Shown here: in pieces, positions 44,550 through 55,540 of the stretch
Position numbering within the stretch: position 1 is the first letter of the stretch
Layout of the letters: each line of letters opens with the position of its first letter
The notes under the pieces: model-generated
The model's input: only the letters and a program-made list of their open reading frames with translations
What the model was told of the DNA's origin: nothing
Databases searched by the model: none
Translations under genes and position numbers: made by a program
Assembly: GCF_964340395.1 (NCBI RefSeq)
Contig: NC_135557.1
Location: 4,978,716 to 5,042,715 of the forward strand
DNA: 64,000 nucleotides
From: Glandiceps talaboti
Taxonomy: Eukaryota > Hemichordata > Enteropneusta > Spengelidae
Reading direction: 5' to 3'

Positions 44550-45020
44550 ATGATTGATAAACATATTAAAACGATACAAGATTTAATTGATTATCTTACA
44601 CAAGTATGTAGTGCGTATAGAAGTTCCAGCGATACCAGTTTTTGTTTATTAGCTGCTGGTCCAATAATTATTACCGTTATTAATCAAAATCTAAAACTAA
44701 CGGATAAAATATCACAATTTAAATTACAATATCAAAATTTCAAGGAATTATTAATATACACGCAGGCTAATGTATACACTGAAAAACCTGTGATTGAATT
44801 TATTCAGGAGATATTTATGAAATCTCTTGAAATGCAGAAAGCTGCCAATTACACTCCCCCTTTGGAGCATTACTTGAAATATTATAAATTAAATGGTTAT
44901 TCAGAAATGAAATCAATGGAATATACGAAGTCAGCAATGGAATCAAATATGAAAACAATGGAATCAGATATGAAATCAATTGAAATAGAAATAAAATCAA
45001 TGGAAACAGATATGAAATAA
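44550..45020 (+). CDS. Polinton B helical protein with MxSxMKSME repeats
   Basis: An open frame of 156 residues from ATG 44,550 (MIDKHIKTIQDLIDYLTQVC); an earlier start would need translation through the TA repeat. Residues 20-55 include a hydrophobic segment (SSSDTSFCLLAAGPIIITVI). The last 45 residues are a run of short Met/Lys/Glu/Ser repeats (KSMEYTKSAMESNMKTMESD onward), probably coiled coil. It stands about 57 bases before the integrase start. Polinton role unknown; the intact frame contrasts with the decayed neighbours. Confidence 0.6.
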   Translation: MIDKHIKTIQDLIDYLTQVCSAYRSSSDTSFCLLAAGPIIITVINQNLKLTDKISQFKLQYQNFKELLIYTQANVYTEKPVIEFIQEIFMKSLEMQKAANYTPPLEHYLKYYKLNGYSEMKSMEYTKSAMESNMKTMESDMKSIEIEIKSMETDMK

Positions 45021-45207
45021 ATGAAAAAATAATATTTACTTTATCTTATATTATATAATTTACTAATATAGGAACAATGGGACTGGACCAGTATCTGCGA
45101 GACTTGTACAGTAGACCCTCGCTAACTCGTGGGTGTCCGTGTCCATCAAGAAACCCGCGACTTAGCAAGGGCCGCGACTTAGCGAGGTTACTAAACTCCA
45201 CCAAAAA

Positions 45208-46077
45208 ATGAAGTGTGATGACTGTGGCACCAACAAGGGTGTGCATTTGTGTCAGGGTGACCTGGACTTATGCCGCAAATGTGAATCCAGAAGATTTCCA
45301 AAGCCAAGGTCAAGCGAACGGCTAGAAAACAAAGGCAAGATGGCTGAAGGCCAAAGTGACGCAACCAAAATAACCATAGAAGACAGACTAACTTTCCTCT
45401 GCCAAAAAGTCGATCAGTTTGGCACTATACCAGATACTTTAAGGGATCTCCAGCATTCGGTCAAGTTCATGAGTGACTCATTTGAAGACTTCCGAAGAGA
45501 AATACAGTCACTGACGATGGAAAACACGGAACTTCGGAATAAACTGGAAGACGCTGAAGGAAAATTGAAGATAGCAGAAAACGAAATCGAAGAGCTACAA
45601 CAGTACACACGAAGGAACAATTTGGAGATACATGGTATCCCAGAAACCACCAACGAAAACACAGACGAGATTGTAAAGAAAGTTGCAGAGGCAGTAGACG
45701 TAGAAGTTTTAGATAGCGACATTGACATCAGCCATCGACTACCGAAAAGAAGAGAACAACAACAACCTGCCATATTAATTGTGAGATTCACACGCAGAAG
45801 TGTTCGCAACAAACTTTACATCGCCAGGAAGAAACTACAGAAGAAGACAGCGTCTGATATTGGTTTACACACTCCAAGACAAGATGATCATCGCATCTAC
45901 TTTAACGAACAGCTCACAAGAAGAAATAAACAATTGTTCCATAACACCAACATGAAACGGAAATCGCTAAACTGGAAATACATCTGGACTCAGAACGGAA
46001 GAATATACGTCCGTAAGGAAAACGACACGCCAGCTATGAAAATAGGTTCTGAGAGAGACATTCAGCGCATTATATAA
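45208..46077 (+). CDS. LINE ORF1: zinc finger plus coiled coil and RRM-like domain
   Basis: An intact frame of 289 residues starts at ATG 45,208. Residues 1-30 hold a Cys-rich finger (MKCDDCGTNKGVHLCQGD, then CRKCESRRF). Residues 70-140 are a coiled coil (ENTELRNKLEDAEGKLKIAE). From about 140 the L1-ORF1-type RNA-binding domain follows (QYTRRNNLEIHGIPET, DISHRLPKRREQQQ, ILIVRFTRRSVRNKLYIARK). Such proteins bind the LINE RNA and chaperone it. No internal stop is seen, in contrast to ORF2. Confidence 0.88.
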   Translation: MKCDDCGTNKGVHLCQGDLDLCRKCESRRFPKPRSSERLENKGKMAEGQSDATKITIEDRLTFLCQKVDQFGTIPDTLRDLQHSVKFMSDSFEDFRREIQSLTMENTELRNKLEDAEGKLKIAENEIEELQQYTRRNNLEIHGIPETTNENTDEIVKKVAEAVDVEVLDSDIDISHRLPKRREQQQPAILIVRFTRRSVRNKLYIARKKLQKKTASDIGLHTPRQDDHRIYFNEQLTRRNKQLFHNTNMKRKSLNWKYIWTQNGRIYVRKENDTPAMKIGSERDIQRII

Positions 46078-46089
46078 AAACTCTATTAC

Positions 46090-48991
46090 ATGTCGATGGA
46101 CCCTAATTTACAAGAATCCATTATCAAATCTAGTTGTAACACTTACTCTGTTGACGATTTTAATCAAGGTAAAAGTGAAAGTAATGATTTCTCAACTTTT
46201 TCAGCTATTCACTTAAATGTCAGGTCGATTAATAAACATTTTGATGAATTGGTATCATTTTTAGGCGTCCTAAATCAAAGATTCGCAATTATCGCACTAT
46301 CAGAAACGTGGTTAAATGATACTGACGATTGTTCACTTTTTGATTTGCCTTCATACCAGTTACACACGTGTAATCGACACTATTCTAAAGGTTGTGGTGT
46401 TGCATTGTATGTGCATTCGTCTTTGCCCCATTGTCGTATTCATGACTTAACACTTGTAAATTGTGAGTCATTGTTTATTGAAACTGTTGTTGATCGGAAG
46501 ACAACTATTGTAGGTGTCATATATAGAAGGCCAAATACTTCTGTTGGTGATTTTTTAAATAGTCTGGATAAGTGTTTGGATAGTTTTTCATCAAAAAATA
46601 AGAACTGCTTGATATTAGGTGACATGAATATTGATGTCAGTTCAAATTCAAATATTACAACTGAGTACACAACTCTTCTACAGTCATACAACTTCAAACA
46701 AATCATCAACACTCCGACAAGGGTCAACAATAATAGCAGCACTACAATAGACCACCTGCTTACAAACATTACAGATAATTATTTAGAGTGTGGTTGCATT
46801 GCTACTGACATTACTGACCACTTTTCAACTTTTGTAATTCTAAATAACATGAAACACATTTTAAATGCAAATGATGTAGTTCACAGCTTTAATTTTTCTC
46901 GCTACAATCGTGAATCATTCCTAGCTGATTTGGATTGCGTAACCTGGCAATCTGTTTATGACAGTTCAAACGCCGACGAAGCATATAACATGTTCTATGA
47001 AAAATACATTAGTGTCGCCTCCAAGCACGCTCCAATCACTGCCAAAAAAAGCCGGAAAAAATCATTATGAAACACAAATTATTTTCAAAAGCTAAAAAGT
47101 CTCCAATGAATAATATCATACAGAATCATTATAAGACCTACAGAAATGTCTTAACCAGGGTAATGAGATCAGCTAAGAAACGGTATTTTTCTTACAAGTT
47201 CACCTCTGTAGCGGGTAATTCTTCAAAAACATGGCAGGTTATTAATGAAGTCTTAAATAGAAATGTTAACAAGAGTACTACACCAAGTAAACTTAAGTCC
47301 CCTTTTATGGATGAATTCATAACCGACAACAAAGGAATTGCTGAAACCTTTTGTAAATATTTTACTGATATTGGACCAAATTTAGCTTCAAAAATATCAT
47401 GCAATGTCGATTTTGAAAAATACCTAACAGGAAATTATAGCAACTCATTCTTTTTTCGTCCAGTTATTGCTGAGGATGTTGCCGAAGAACTATTATCTTT
47501 AGATACAAACAAATCCGCTGGTTATGACTTCATCCATCCATTGTTGGTCAAACACGCTGTAGATCACATATCTCAACCTCTTTCCCATGTAATCAATGGT
47601 ATCTGTCCGATGGTATGTTCCCTGAGGCACTCAAGAACGCAAAAGTCACCCCACTGTACAAAAAAGGGTCCCGATTCAACGTAGGAAACTACAGGCCGAT
47701 ATCTGTCCTCTCAATATTCAGCAAAATTTTTGAAACTATTGTAAATAAACAGATTATCTCCTTTCTTGAAAAGTATGACATACTCTCTGCCACTCAATAT
47801 GGCTTTAGATAAAAAAATAGCACCAAACTGGCTCTTGTCAACATCATTAAGGAAATAACAGAAAGTCTGAATAGCGGCAATACTACCATTGGCGTCTTCA
47901 TAGACCTTAAAAAAGCCATTGACACTATAGATCATGACATTTTATTACGCAAATTAGAAATGTACGGGGTCAGAGGTCACCCTTTAAATTGGTTTCGAAG
48001 CTATCTCAACAAACGTCCTCAAACTGTAACTATGCATAATGTTTCATCGAATTCCCAACAAATTAAATGCGGAGTGCCTCAAGGATCTATCCTCGGTCCT
48101 ACTCTTTTCCTTCTTTACATAATTGACATAAGCAATTCTACAGACTACTTTCAATTTAGGTTATTCGCAGATGACACAAATTTATTCAGATCAACTCACA
48201 TGAATGCCATAAATCTTGACACTATCAATGCAGAATTCAGTAAGGTAGTTACTTGGTGTTTGGCTAACACACTTACAGTAATTGAAGAGAAAACTAATTT
48301 CATGCTAATAAGTACGCCTCAACGTCAAATAACTTTGCAAGGTAGTATCTCTGTCAATAACACACAAATAGAGCGAGTTTCCTCAACCAGTTATCTTGGT
48401 GTAAGTATTGATTCTTCACTTTCTTGGAATTGTCATATTAACAACATACTAAAAGTTGTAACCCCAAAGATCGGAATCATTTCAAAAATTAGACATTTTG
48501 TTCCCAAGTCAATACTAATTACCATTTACAACACATTCATTTTAAAGCACTTAACATATTGCATAGAAACCTGGGGCAACACTTACTTAACTATTCTGCA
48601 TCCACTTTTCCGTCTTCAAAAGAAACTCGTTCGTCTTATAACTTTCTCCGACTTCCATGCTCACTCCGCACCACTATTCCGAAAACTTGACATTCTTAAC
48701 ATCTTTCAACTATGTGAATTCTACTCCTGTATATTTGCTTTTGACCTGATGCATAACCACTACCCCCACGATATAGAGACATACTTCCAGTATCCCGTAA
48801 CAACATATTCAACACGTCAAGCATATCAGGGTAATTTCCGTATACCACTAACCCGTTTAAGAATTACTCAACACAACTTCCAATACGCCATACCTAAGCA
48901 CTGGAACTCATTACCGCCATCCCTCAAATGTATAAATTCAAGAAAATCATTCAAAGAAGAACTAAGAAATCACATCGTATCTAAGACCTAA
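46090..48991 (+). pseudogene. LINE ORF2: endonuclease and reverse transcriptase, broken
   Basis: The endonuclease (46,090-47,070) shows HLNVRSINKHFDELVSFL, ALSETWLND, GVIYRRPN, LILGDMNIDV and a TTIDHLLTN...TDHFS end. After a break near 47,065 the linker and RT resume: LYKKGSRFNVGNYRPISVLS (47,655), QYGFR followed by a TAA at 47,810, FIDLKKAID, GVPQGSILGPTLFLLYIIDI and the FADDTNLF catalytic box (about 48,170). A C-terminal domain runs to 48,991. Frameshifts lie near 47,065 and 47,610, plus the single stop at 47,810-12. The last 343 codons (47,960-48,991) are open. Clade CR1/L2 by motif style; not certain. Confidence 0.88.
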
Positions 48992-51033
48992 GGGCTTGTT
49001 TGTTTTGTATGTAACTTAGTGTATATATTTCTTACAGAAAACTTGTTTTCAGATGTTTTTGTTTTATATTTATTTTCTGTTTTGTAGTTTATATGTTGTG
49101 TGTCTGGGCCATTGGATTAAGACTAGTTCCACTGAACTATTTCCATGGCCCTCACCAGGGAGGGTGACCATGCAATACTAAATTATATTTTTGTCATGTA
49201 CACTTTCCCAGTCTAAGTTCTGTCATTCTTTTTGGTGAAAATAAAATGAGTTATGAGGTGCTCATTATATATTCATAACCACACATTAACACACGTCACA
49301 CGTCAGCTTTTCTTCATTCTTCAGTACTGTACATGTTTTATGAGTGCAAGTTCATGGGCGATATTCATTTTAAAAAAAAGATACACACGAAATCAAAGTT
49401 GCAATATTCAGTAAATCTTTTCACGAACATGATGGTATGTATTCGTTTTTAGGTGACTTCTAAATCAATCAAATCAAATCAAACTATATATTAATGCGAG
49501 ACAAGCTTTAGTTATTAATTTGTTTTTGTGGACAATGTTCAAATTCGACTGACGAATCCTGCGACTCGAATCTAACATGATCAATGCACCGTTCACCAGC
49601 AAGACGAAAATGGTCGACATGTTTGTTGACGAGCCGAGAAGTGCATAAGGAACTTATGAGGCAGTCCGAATAAATAGAAGTCGGTTGCTAACATCAAAGT
49701 CAAACCGTGACACCTCTTCATCGAAACAACGAGTTTGAAATTGGCAGGCATGCCATTTGTTAAAAAAAATACACAAAGAGGAGTTCCGAAAACAATAGGA
49801 AAACTAAAGAAAAAATGGGATCCAATGTGACACCCGCGACTTAGTCGAATCCGCGACTTACCGAGGCGCGAGTTAGCGAAGGCCCACTTATTATAATTCT
49901 GATTTAGCATACAGTGGCATGACAAAATTGTGGCGTAAAATCAAAGAAGACAAGCAAAAAATAAAATAAAAGGAATTGAAACAATGGCTGGAAGAACAAG
50001 AAGTTTACACTATGCACAAACCAGCAATTAAGAAGTTTCCTTACCATAAAGTAATTGTTTATGGAATTGGCAAGCTGACATTGTGGAGATGAATAATAAC
50101 AAGGGTAACCAGGGATATCGTTACATCCTGACTGTTATCGATGTGTTATCGAAGTATGCCTGGGCGGTACCACTCAAATCAAAATGTTGACATTGTAGAG
50201 ATGCCCAAAATGAATAATAACCATGGATATCGTTACATCCTGACTGTTATCGATCTATTATCAAAGTATGCTTGGGCGATACCACTAAAATGAAAATGTG
50301 GTATAAAGATGGCTGATTCCTTTGAGTTAATTTTCAAAGACCGTGAACCGAATAAAATTCAATTTGCATGCATGTTAAAGATCTCTTTGAAAAAACACGA
50401 AATCGAATGGTTTAGTACACGATCTGATAAAAAGCATCAGTTGTTGAGCGTTTTAACAGGACACTTAAGTCACGTATGTATAAATATTTTACTGATAGAC
50501 AGACTGGACAATGGGTTGACATACTAGATCGATTAGTGGATGGTTACAACAATACTTATCATAATTCAATCCACATGACTCCGAAGGAAGCATCATTACC
50601 AAAGAATGAAAATATCGTTTGGTATAATTTGCACGGTGCTTATCTCACTGTTGAATATGGAACTCCGAAGTTTAATATCGGCGATACCGTGAGAATTTCC
50701 AAATACAAGAATATGTTTGCTAAAGGATATCTACCAAATTACACACGTGAACTTTTCAAAATCAAACAAATTATCTTTGGTCTCGTTATTGTTTACACTC
50801 TGGAAAACTTATCGGGTGAAGACATCGAAGGCACGTTTTAAGAGCAAGAAATATCGATTGATTTGACTAAAGAATCGAAGGACTACAAAGTTGAAAAAAA
50901 TATTACGTAAGAAAAAAATCAAAGGCCATGAATACGCATTGATAAAATGGTTAGGATATGATGATAAATTCAAATCTTGGGAACCTATTGAAAATATTAA
51001 AAAAATAAATATATAGGATAACAGTTTAACAAC

Positions 51034-51390
51034 ATGTTTAGAGAACATAATATAACCAAATTTTAAAACAAATACAAAGACGTCCTTGGTTTAAATGTAG
51101 AATTAGAATGGGACAACTTCAGAAGAAAAAATATGCACGTATCAATTGTAAATACAGGGGCAAAATTTAAAGATCAAGCCCTTTATCAAATTATTTTAGC
51201 CTTTTGTAAAGAAGTCGAAAAAAGGAATTTTTTTAAAATGTATTGAATTCTTAGGTTTATTTCCTGACCTAGAAGACAATCAAGAGGCTAGATTTTTGGA
51301 TGAATACTGGGTTCTTAAATTAATACAAGATACTAGGAACAGACGTATATTTCAAGATAATTATGGAAATTTAGTAGTATGTTTTATATA
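51034..51390 (+). pseudogene. Polinton B small conserved protein, broken
   Basis: ATG 51,034 opens MFREHNITKF, then TAA; the frame goes on NKYKDVLGLNVELEWDNFRR and ALYQIILAFCKEVEKR to about 51,230. A +1/-1 shift leads to FPDLEDNQEARFLDEYWVLK and ends NYGNLVVCFI at 51,390. The stop overlaps the start of the next gene (ATG 51,379). I recognise no family. It lies just after the integrase and before the large capsid-associated protein. Confidence 0.5.
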
Positions 51391-52817
51391 GAAGTTGAAA
51401 AAATGTGGACATTAGGATTATCAGATACACGAAAGCCAAAACCAAAACCAAAGCCGCCGACACCTTTAGTCGTACCGGAACCATCTCAGTCACCACATTT
51501 TCCAAAACCATTTACGCTAGCAAATAAAAATGCTAACTATGCACTACATCAACCATTTAATAAAGGGGTGTCCGTTGATATACGAAATACACTAATCAAC
51601 ATGGATGTTTATGTAAGCGAAACTGATCGATTTAATATAAAGCTGAGAGATATATTTACAAACTACATAATAATTCATTATAATGCAGGCAGTGCTAACA
51701 AATGGTTGAAAGAACCAAATATGCATTACTGGGATCAACAGTTAAATTTTGCTGTTTGGTTAGCTATGACTGGATGCGGTGTTAGTATTCACGATCATCT
51801 GTATAATGAAAATATCCCTAAGCAAATTCAATCATTTTTTAGATTCCACGATGAGAAGAATATTGAATGAGCTTTCTTGCCCACTACCTGATGATGTCGA
51901 TACATTTAGTAAAGCCGATAATTTAATCGATGTACAGGATATGTGATGAATTCGGACTAGATTATAATACAGATTTTAGATTCACGTATGACAAAGCGGG
52001 AAACAATGGTATAGGTATCGGATATGAGTGGTGGGGAGGTAAAGTACATATAAAAGAAATCCAATATAAATTTCAAGGTGCAATGGTTGAATTACCTGAT
52101 GCTCAAGATGAGGCCCGCAGGAGTCATCATTGGCATAAATTTCAAAATGCCGACTATAAACCATACAAATACTTTGCTTTAGAAAACAGTACAGGTTTCA
52201 CACTAGCAGGTTTAGGACGATTGAATCGATCAATTGAAGCTTATGTATATTGTATGTTAGGAAGTCAAGCAGACACACGAGTAAGTATAGCGGATTCTGG
52301 CGGTGCCGGGCAAGAAACGAGACAAAAAATGGTTGCATTACTGGAAGACGAGACAAGAGGCATCACTGAGGACAATAGTATACCTCATTACCAAAACGTA
52401 ATCAATGCAACAAGGGTAAAGTTAGATCTAGCCATTTCAACTTCTTTATGGTTAATCTCGAGTAAAATGATTATAAATTTGAATACGAACGTGGTGGGTT
52501 ATAACAATCTCTTACAACAGGCGACAGAAGATATGAAGTTTGGTTATAACAACATAAATAATGATATGAAAAAATCATCATTAAAAGAAATGGAAGGTCA
52601 TGATGATCCAGTGCAATGGCTTGACAGACTCGAAGCGACAGCAACCTCAGATAAAGCAGTTGAAGCGATTGAAACCCCAGCAGAAATGGCAACAGTCGAA
52701 GCAGTGGCAACAGTAGCAGCTGTAACACCAGAGCATGACATTGTTGACGTTGTTCATGAATATTCAATGATGGGAATAATAGTCGGGGCAATATTTGTAA
52801 GTCACATATTTATATAA
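51379..52817 (+). pseudogene. Polinton large conserved protein, one frameshift
   Basis: The start MFYIEVEKMWTLGLSDTRKP at 51,379 leads into a Pro/Lys linker (KPKPKPKPPTP), then the conserved region QPFNKGVSVDIRNTLINMDV, IFTNYIIIHYNAGSANKWLK and NFAVWLAMTGCGVS. A frameshift lies near 51,860; the rest (YRICDEFGLDYNTDFRFTYD, GFTLAGLGRLNRSIEAYVYC, VGYNNLLQQATEDMKFGYNN) is open to 52,817. A final hydrophobic helix (MMGIIVGAIFVSHIFI) ends it. I know this roughly 500-residue protein from cnidarian and other invertebrate Polintons, where it is widespread. Its role is uncertain and may be a virion component. Absent from copy A. Confidence 0.72.
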
Positions 52818-52829
52818 CATTGTAGTAGA

Positions 52830-53066
52830 ATGGCTGACTTTGATCCTTTTGATATTGATCCCTTAAAGGAAAATGTAAATGAAAATGACCCTGGAGACCA
52901 TAGGGAAGACTTTGAAATGACAGAGGATGACCAAGATTCGTTGGAGCTATCAGAACTAATGGAGCAAGACCTCCAGGAAACATCATTCACAGACCCCGTT
53001 GGCCCAGAAGGCCCCACAGTTGAAATAGATATGACGGGTGCAGCAGATAAACTTATGTATAAATAA
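52830..53066 (+). CDS. Polinton B small acidic protein
   Basis: An open frame of 78 residues from ATG 52,830 (MADFDPFDIDPLKENVNEND). Strongly acidic, with EDDQDSLELSELMEQDLQET and a PVGPEGPTVEIDM tail. It starts 12 bases after the previous stop and ends 7 bases before the next start, as in a compact cluster. Similar short MADFD-type acidic ORFs sit at this place in other invertebrate Polintons; function unknown. Confidence 0.6.
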   Translation: MADFDPFDIDPLKENVNENDPGDHREDFEMTEDDQDSLELSELMEQDLQETSFTDPVGPEGPTVEIDMTGAADKLMYK

Positions 53067-53073
53067 TAATAAA

Positions 53074-54106
53074 ATGTTAGAAGATACTATTGATGCAGTT
53101 ATTTTAAAAAAGTGACAACGTGAGTGTTAATCGAACTGATTTGCGATTAAATACATATGTAGGAAAGGATGGAGAGTTGTATGATAACATAAAAATAAAA
53201 GAATTACAAGAAACAGTAAACTTTTAGCTTATAATACAATAAAAGGTAAAATTGGTACTGCAGCTGCTAATAGACTTTTCTTAGACACTGCAGATGATAC
53301 TTCGATTCCACCGGGGCCTTTAAATGTGGATGAAGTTGAAGCTATAGATCTCACACCACCAATGATTGGTCAATTAAGAGATTATCAGGCCTACCTCAGA
53401 AGAGACACTGCAGGTAACAAAGATGAAATTGGTAAGGTTGAAAACAAAAGAATGGAATGAACTTGATCCTGAATATACAATCATGCGTAAAGAACTTGAT
53501 ACAGCATTCAAGAGTTCAGAAGATTTGTATGATAGAAAAAAAGAATTGGAAAGCAGACAAAAAATAGAAGAATTATCGCAAGATGAAAAACAGGAATTAG
53601 GCAGAATTCAGATTAATATCCTAAAATATAATAAAGAAACTGATACTTTACGTAATAAGTTAGCTGAGGCATCTGCTTTGAAAGAAGTACTCAAAGATCC
53701 AAACCGTAGTATTAAAGATAAACTGGTAATTCTTTTCCAACGCAGTGGAGTTACTATCGTTTCATTGGCAACAGCCCTCGGTTTGGTCATAACTACCATA
53801 GCCGTTGCACTAGGAGGACCTACCACTGCTGGTGGTGGTGGCGCTAGTACTGGTGGAGGTGGTGTTGGTGGGGCAGTCAAAGCAGTTACTAAACGTGTTG
53901 TGGATGCACTGAAATGGCTCGGTAATAATGCAGCGTTAGCACTGCCATGTATTATAGGTTCTATTGTATCTTTTGTTTTAAAAACAGTGGGACAAGTAAT
54001 AGGATTTATAGGTGAGTCTGTCTGGTTGTTGGCAACTGCAATAGCGGTATACCTTTATGAACGAATTTTTAAAGGAAAATCTACACAAAAAAATAAACAA
54101 AAATGA
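53074..54106 (+). pseudogene. Polinton coiled-coil membrane protein, frameshifted near its N-terminus
   Basis: The start is ATG 53,074 (MLEDTIDAVILKK). Frameshifts near 53,115, 53,225 and 53,430 break the first third; pieces such as GKIGTAAANRLFLDTADDTS and IGQLRDYQAYLRRDTAGNKD remain. The last 228 codons (from 53,423) are open: a charged coiled coil (DRKKELESRQKIEELSQDEK), KLVILFQRSGVTIVSLATAL and a glycine-rich linker. Two or three membrane helices then end in AIAVYLYERIFKGKS. The SLFRREGITIVS-type segment followed by helices is a pattern I know from cnidarian Polintons. Its C-terminus is the part retained in the copy A fused ORF. Confidence 0.72.
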
Positions 54107-54169
54107 AAATATGAACAAAAATAAAAAAATACATATTTTGTATTTTATATAATATAATAGTATAAGAAC

Positions 54170-54840
54170 ATGCCTTACAACAGAGAACTTCAAGGTGATT
54201 ACTCAAAACAAAATGCACTTGGTAGTAAAGGAGAGCAAACTCATCATGTTGTAATTGAAAATTACAGGTTATTACAAAAGTGGTAAAAGTTTTCTTTACA
54301 AACATATCCAACATTTCAGAACTATTAACTTCTCTGGTACGGATACAATTATTAACGAAAACATTAATATACCACGTAGAAGTCTGAAAGGAATTTTTGT
54401 ATTATTCAGTAAACCACAGCTACAAAATTTATTAGACACCAAACTATTCTGTAATCCTAGTATTAATTCTGTTGCAGTAACGATAGAAGGCATCGCAAAT
54501 AAAGTGTATGCACAGGGTTTATACCCCAGTAGAAGCCAGACGTTATTTCATGGCACCTGAGTTCTGTAGATATGCTGGTCAAGGAATTGATAAACTAGAG
54601 AAAGTAGACGAGTCCAATTTTCTGTTGGATAAATACTGTTTGTTTATTGATTTAAGAAGTTTTAAAAATAATATGTATCATGGTAGTGGTCTGAAAGTCA
54701 TGAATACAAAAGATGGGGTTCAACTGGAAATTCAACAAGAGGCTACAGATCCACAAGAAAGAATAAGTGCAAATATTTTTATTATAAGTGATGTCAAGCT
54801 TAATATTGAAGGCTCTAAATTGAAATCTATTATATATTAA
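54170..54840 (+). pseudogene. Polinton candidate major capsid protein, internal deletion
   Basis: It begins MPYNRELQGDYSKQNALGSK at 54,170, as in copy A, then about 580 bp present in copy A are missing at about 54,250. The sequence resumes with GYYKSGKSFLYKHIQHFRTI. The C-terminal region is split by a frameshift near 54,505; the last part (RRYFMAPEFCRYAGQGIDKL, MYHGSGLKVMNTKDGVQLEI, IFIISDVKLNIEGSKL) is open to 54,840. Most of the first jelly-roll half is gone, so it cannot form a capsid. Where copy A has stops, this copy is open. Confidence 0.85.
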
Positions 54841-54849
54841 TACTCTAAA

Positions 54850-55449
54850 ATGATATGGCTTGACCCTCCTTTCAATATGCTTATTAGTGCACCGACATGT
54901 TCGGGTAAAACAGAGTTCGTTATGGAACTGTTACAAACGTATTACAAGAATGTATTCGATTATATAATCATAATCTGCCTGACGTTCATAAATAATAAAG
55001 CTTATGATAAAAAATGTATTTACAAAGACTCGGACATTATTATAATGATTCCTAACATATAATAAATAAATGAAAGTATTGAACTCGCGTATGAGTGTTA
55101 TAAAAATACAAAAAGTCTAATCATACTAGATGACTGTGCTTTCACGAAAGATGTTAAATCTTGTGTCAATATTTTAACAAAATTGGCATTTTCAGCTAGT
55201 CATGATAATATTAGCGTATGGTTACTTATGCAGCAATATAGGAGTATCGCCAAGACATTTCTAGAAAATATTGGCATGTTTGTTCTTTATTACACACTGA
55301 GTAAAAATGATGTGAAAGAGATAATTGAAAACTACGAGATGGAATTAAATAAAAATGAAATTAGTGAATTTATAAAACAATTTAAAAATACTCCTTACAG
55401 CAAATTAGTGTTTCGATTAAGACAACCTTATAGTATAGATCTGGTATAA
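54850..55449 (+). pseudogene. Polinton A32-like packaging ATPase, two adjacent stops
   Basis: A frame of 200 codons starts at ATG 54,850 (MIWLDPPFNMLISAPTCSGK). Walker A APTCSGKTEF and Walker B SLIILDDCAF are intact. The only lesions are two consecutive TAA codons at 55,060-65, where copy A has GAA AAA. The rest runs open to TAA 55,447-49 (RLRQPYSIDLV). It starts 9 bases after the capsid stop. This is the better-preserved of the two ATPase copies. Confidence 0.9.
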
Positions 55450-55540
55450 TGTTAATCAATGATATTTTATGGCTATTTATTGCGTTAGTTATCATCTACT
55501 TTTTTATAAAATAAAATATACTTTTATATTATATAGCAAA

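Larger units (their letters stand above)
45200..49250 (+). mobile_element. Nearly full-length L2/CR1-like LINE
   Basis: It carries ORF1 (45,208-46,077), ORF2 with endonuclease and reverse transcriptase (46,090-48,991) and a 3' UTR ending near AAAATAAAATGAGTTATGAG (about 49,250). The UTR includes the fragment GGCCCTCACCAGGGAGGGTG, a short hairpin often seen in such 3' UTRs. The exact ends are not sharply defined; no clean target duplication was found. Confidence 0.85.
45109..49888. mobile_element. Pogo/Tigger-like DNA element containing a LINE
   Basis: The left end CAGTAGACCCTCGCTAACTC (45,109) and right end GCGAGTTAGCGAAGGCCCAC (to about 49,888) are inverted repeats, flanked by TA on both sides (45,107-08, 49,889-90) as in Tc1/mariner-pogo insertions. 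Subterminal CGCGACTTA repeats occur at both ends. Element-derived DNA is about 45,109-45,200 and 49,250-49,888; the middle is a LINE. No transposase is recognised, so it is a non-autonomous element. Confidence 0.8.
45077..51016 (+). pseudogene. Polinton retroviral-type integrase with chromodomain, split by insertion
   Basis: N-terminal codons MGLDQYLRDLY (from 45,077) continue after the insertion at 49,891 with YNSDLAYSGMTKLWRKIKED. Then come a zinc-binding-like/HTH region (WLEEQEVYTMHKP) and the catalytic core: QADIVEM (first Asp, near 50,076) with YRYILTVIDVLSKYAW, a degraded second-Asp region, and VERFNRTLKSRMY (catalytic Glu, about 50,450). The C-terminal SH3-like part has YGTPKFNIGDTVRISKYK, and a chromodomain (GHEYALIKWLGYDDKFKSWE) ends at 51,016. 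Lesions: a 4.78-kb insertion, stops, a 112-bp tandem duplication around the first Asp (50,076-50,300) and frameshifts. The family inserts Polintons. Confidence 0.88.

Noticed and set aside
45208-48991. LINE ORFs as part of the Polinton gene set
   Set aside because: ORF1 and EN-RT domains are LINE proteins and lie within a TA-flanked DNA element that interrupts the Polinton integrase.
50076-51016. Endogenous retrovirus or LTR element
   Set aside because: The integrase core is retroviral in type, but no gag, RT or LTR accompanies it; the neighbours are Polinton capsid and ATPase genes.
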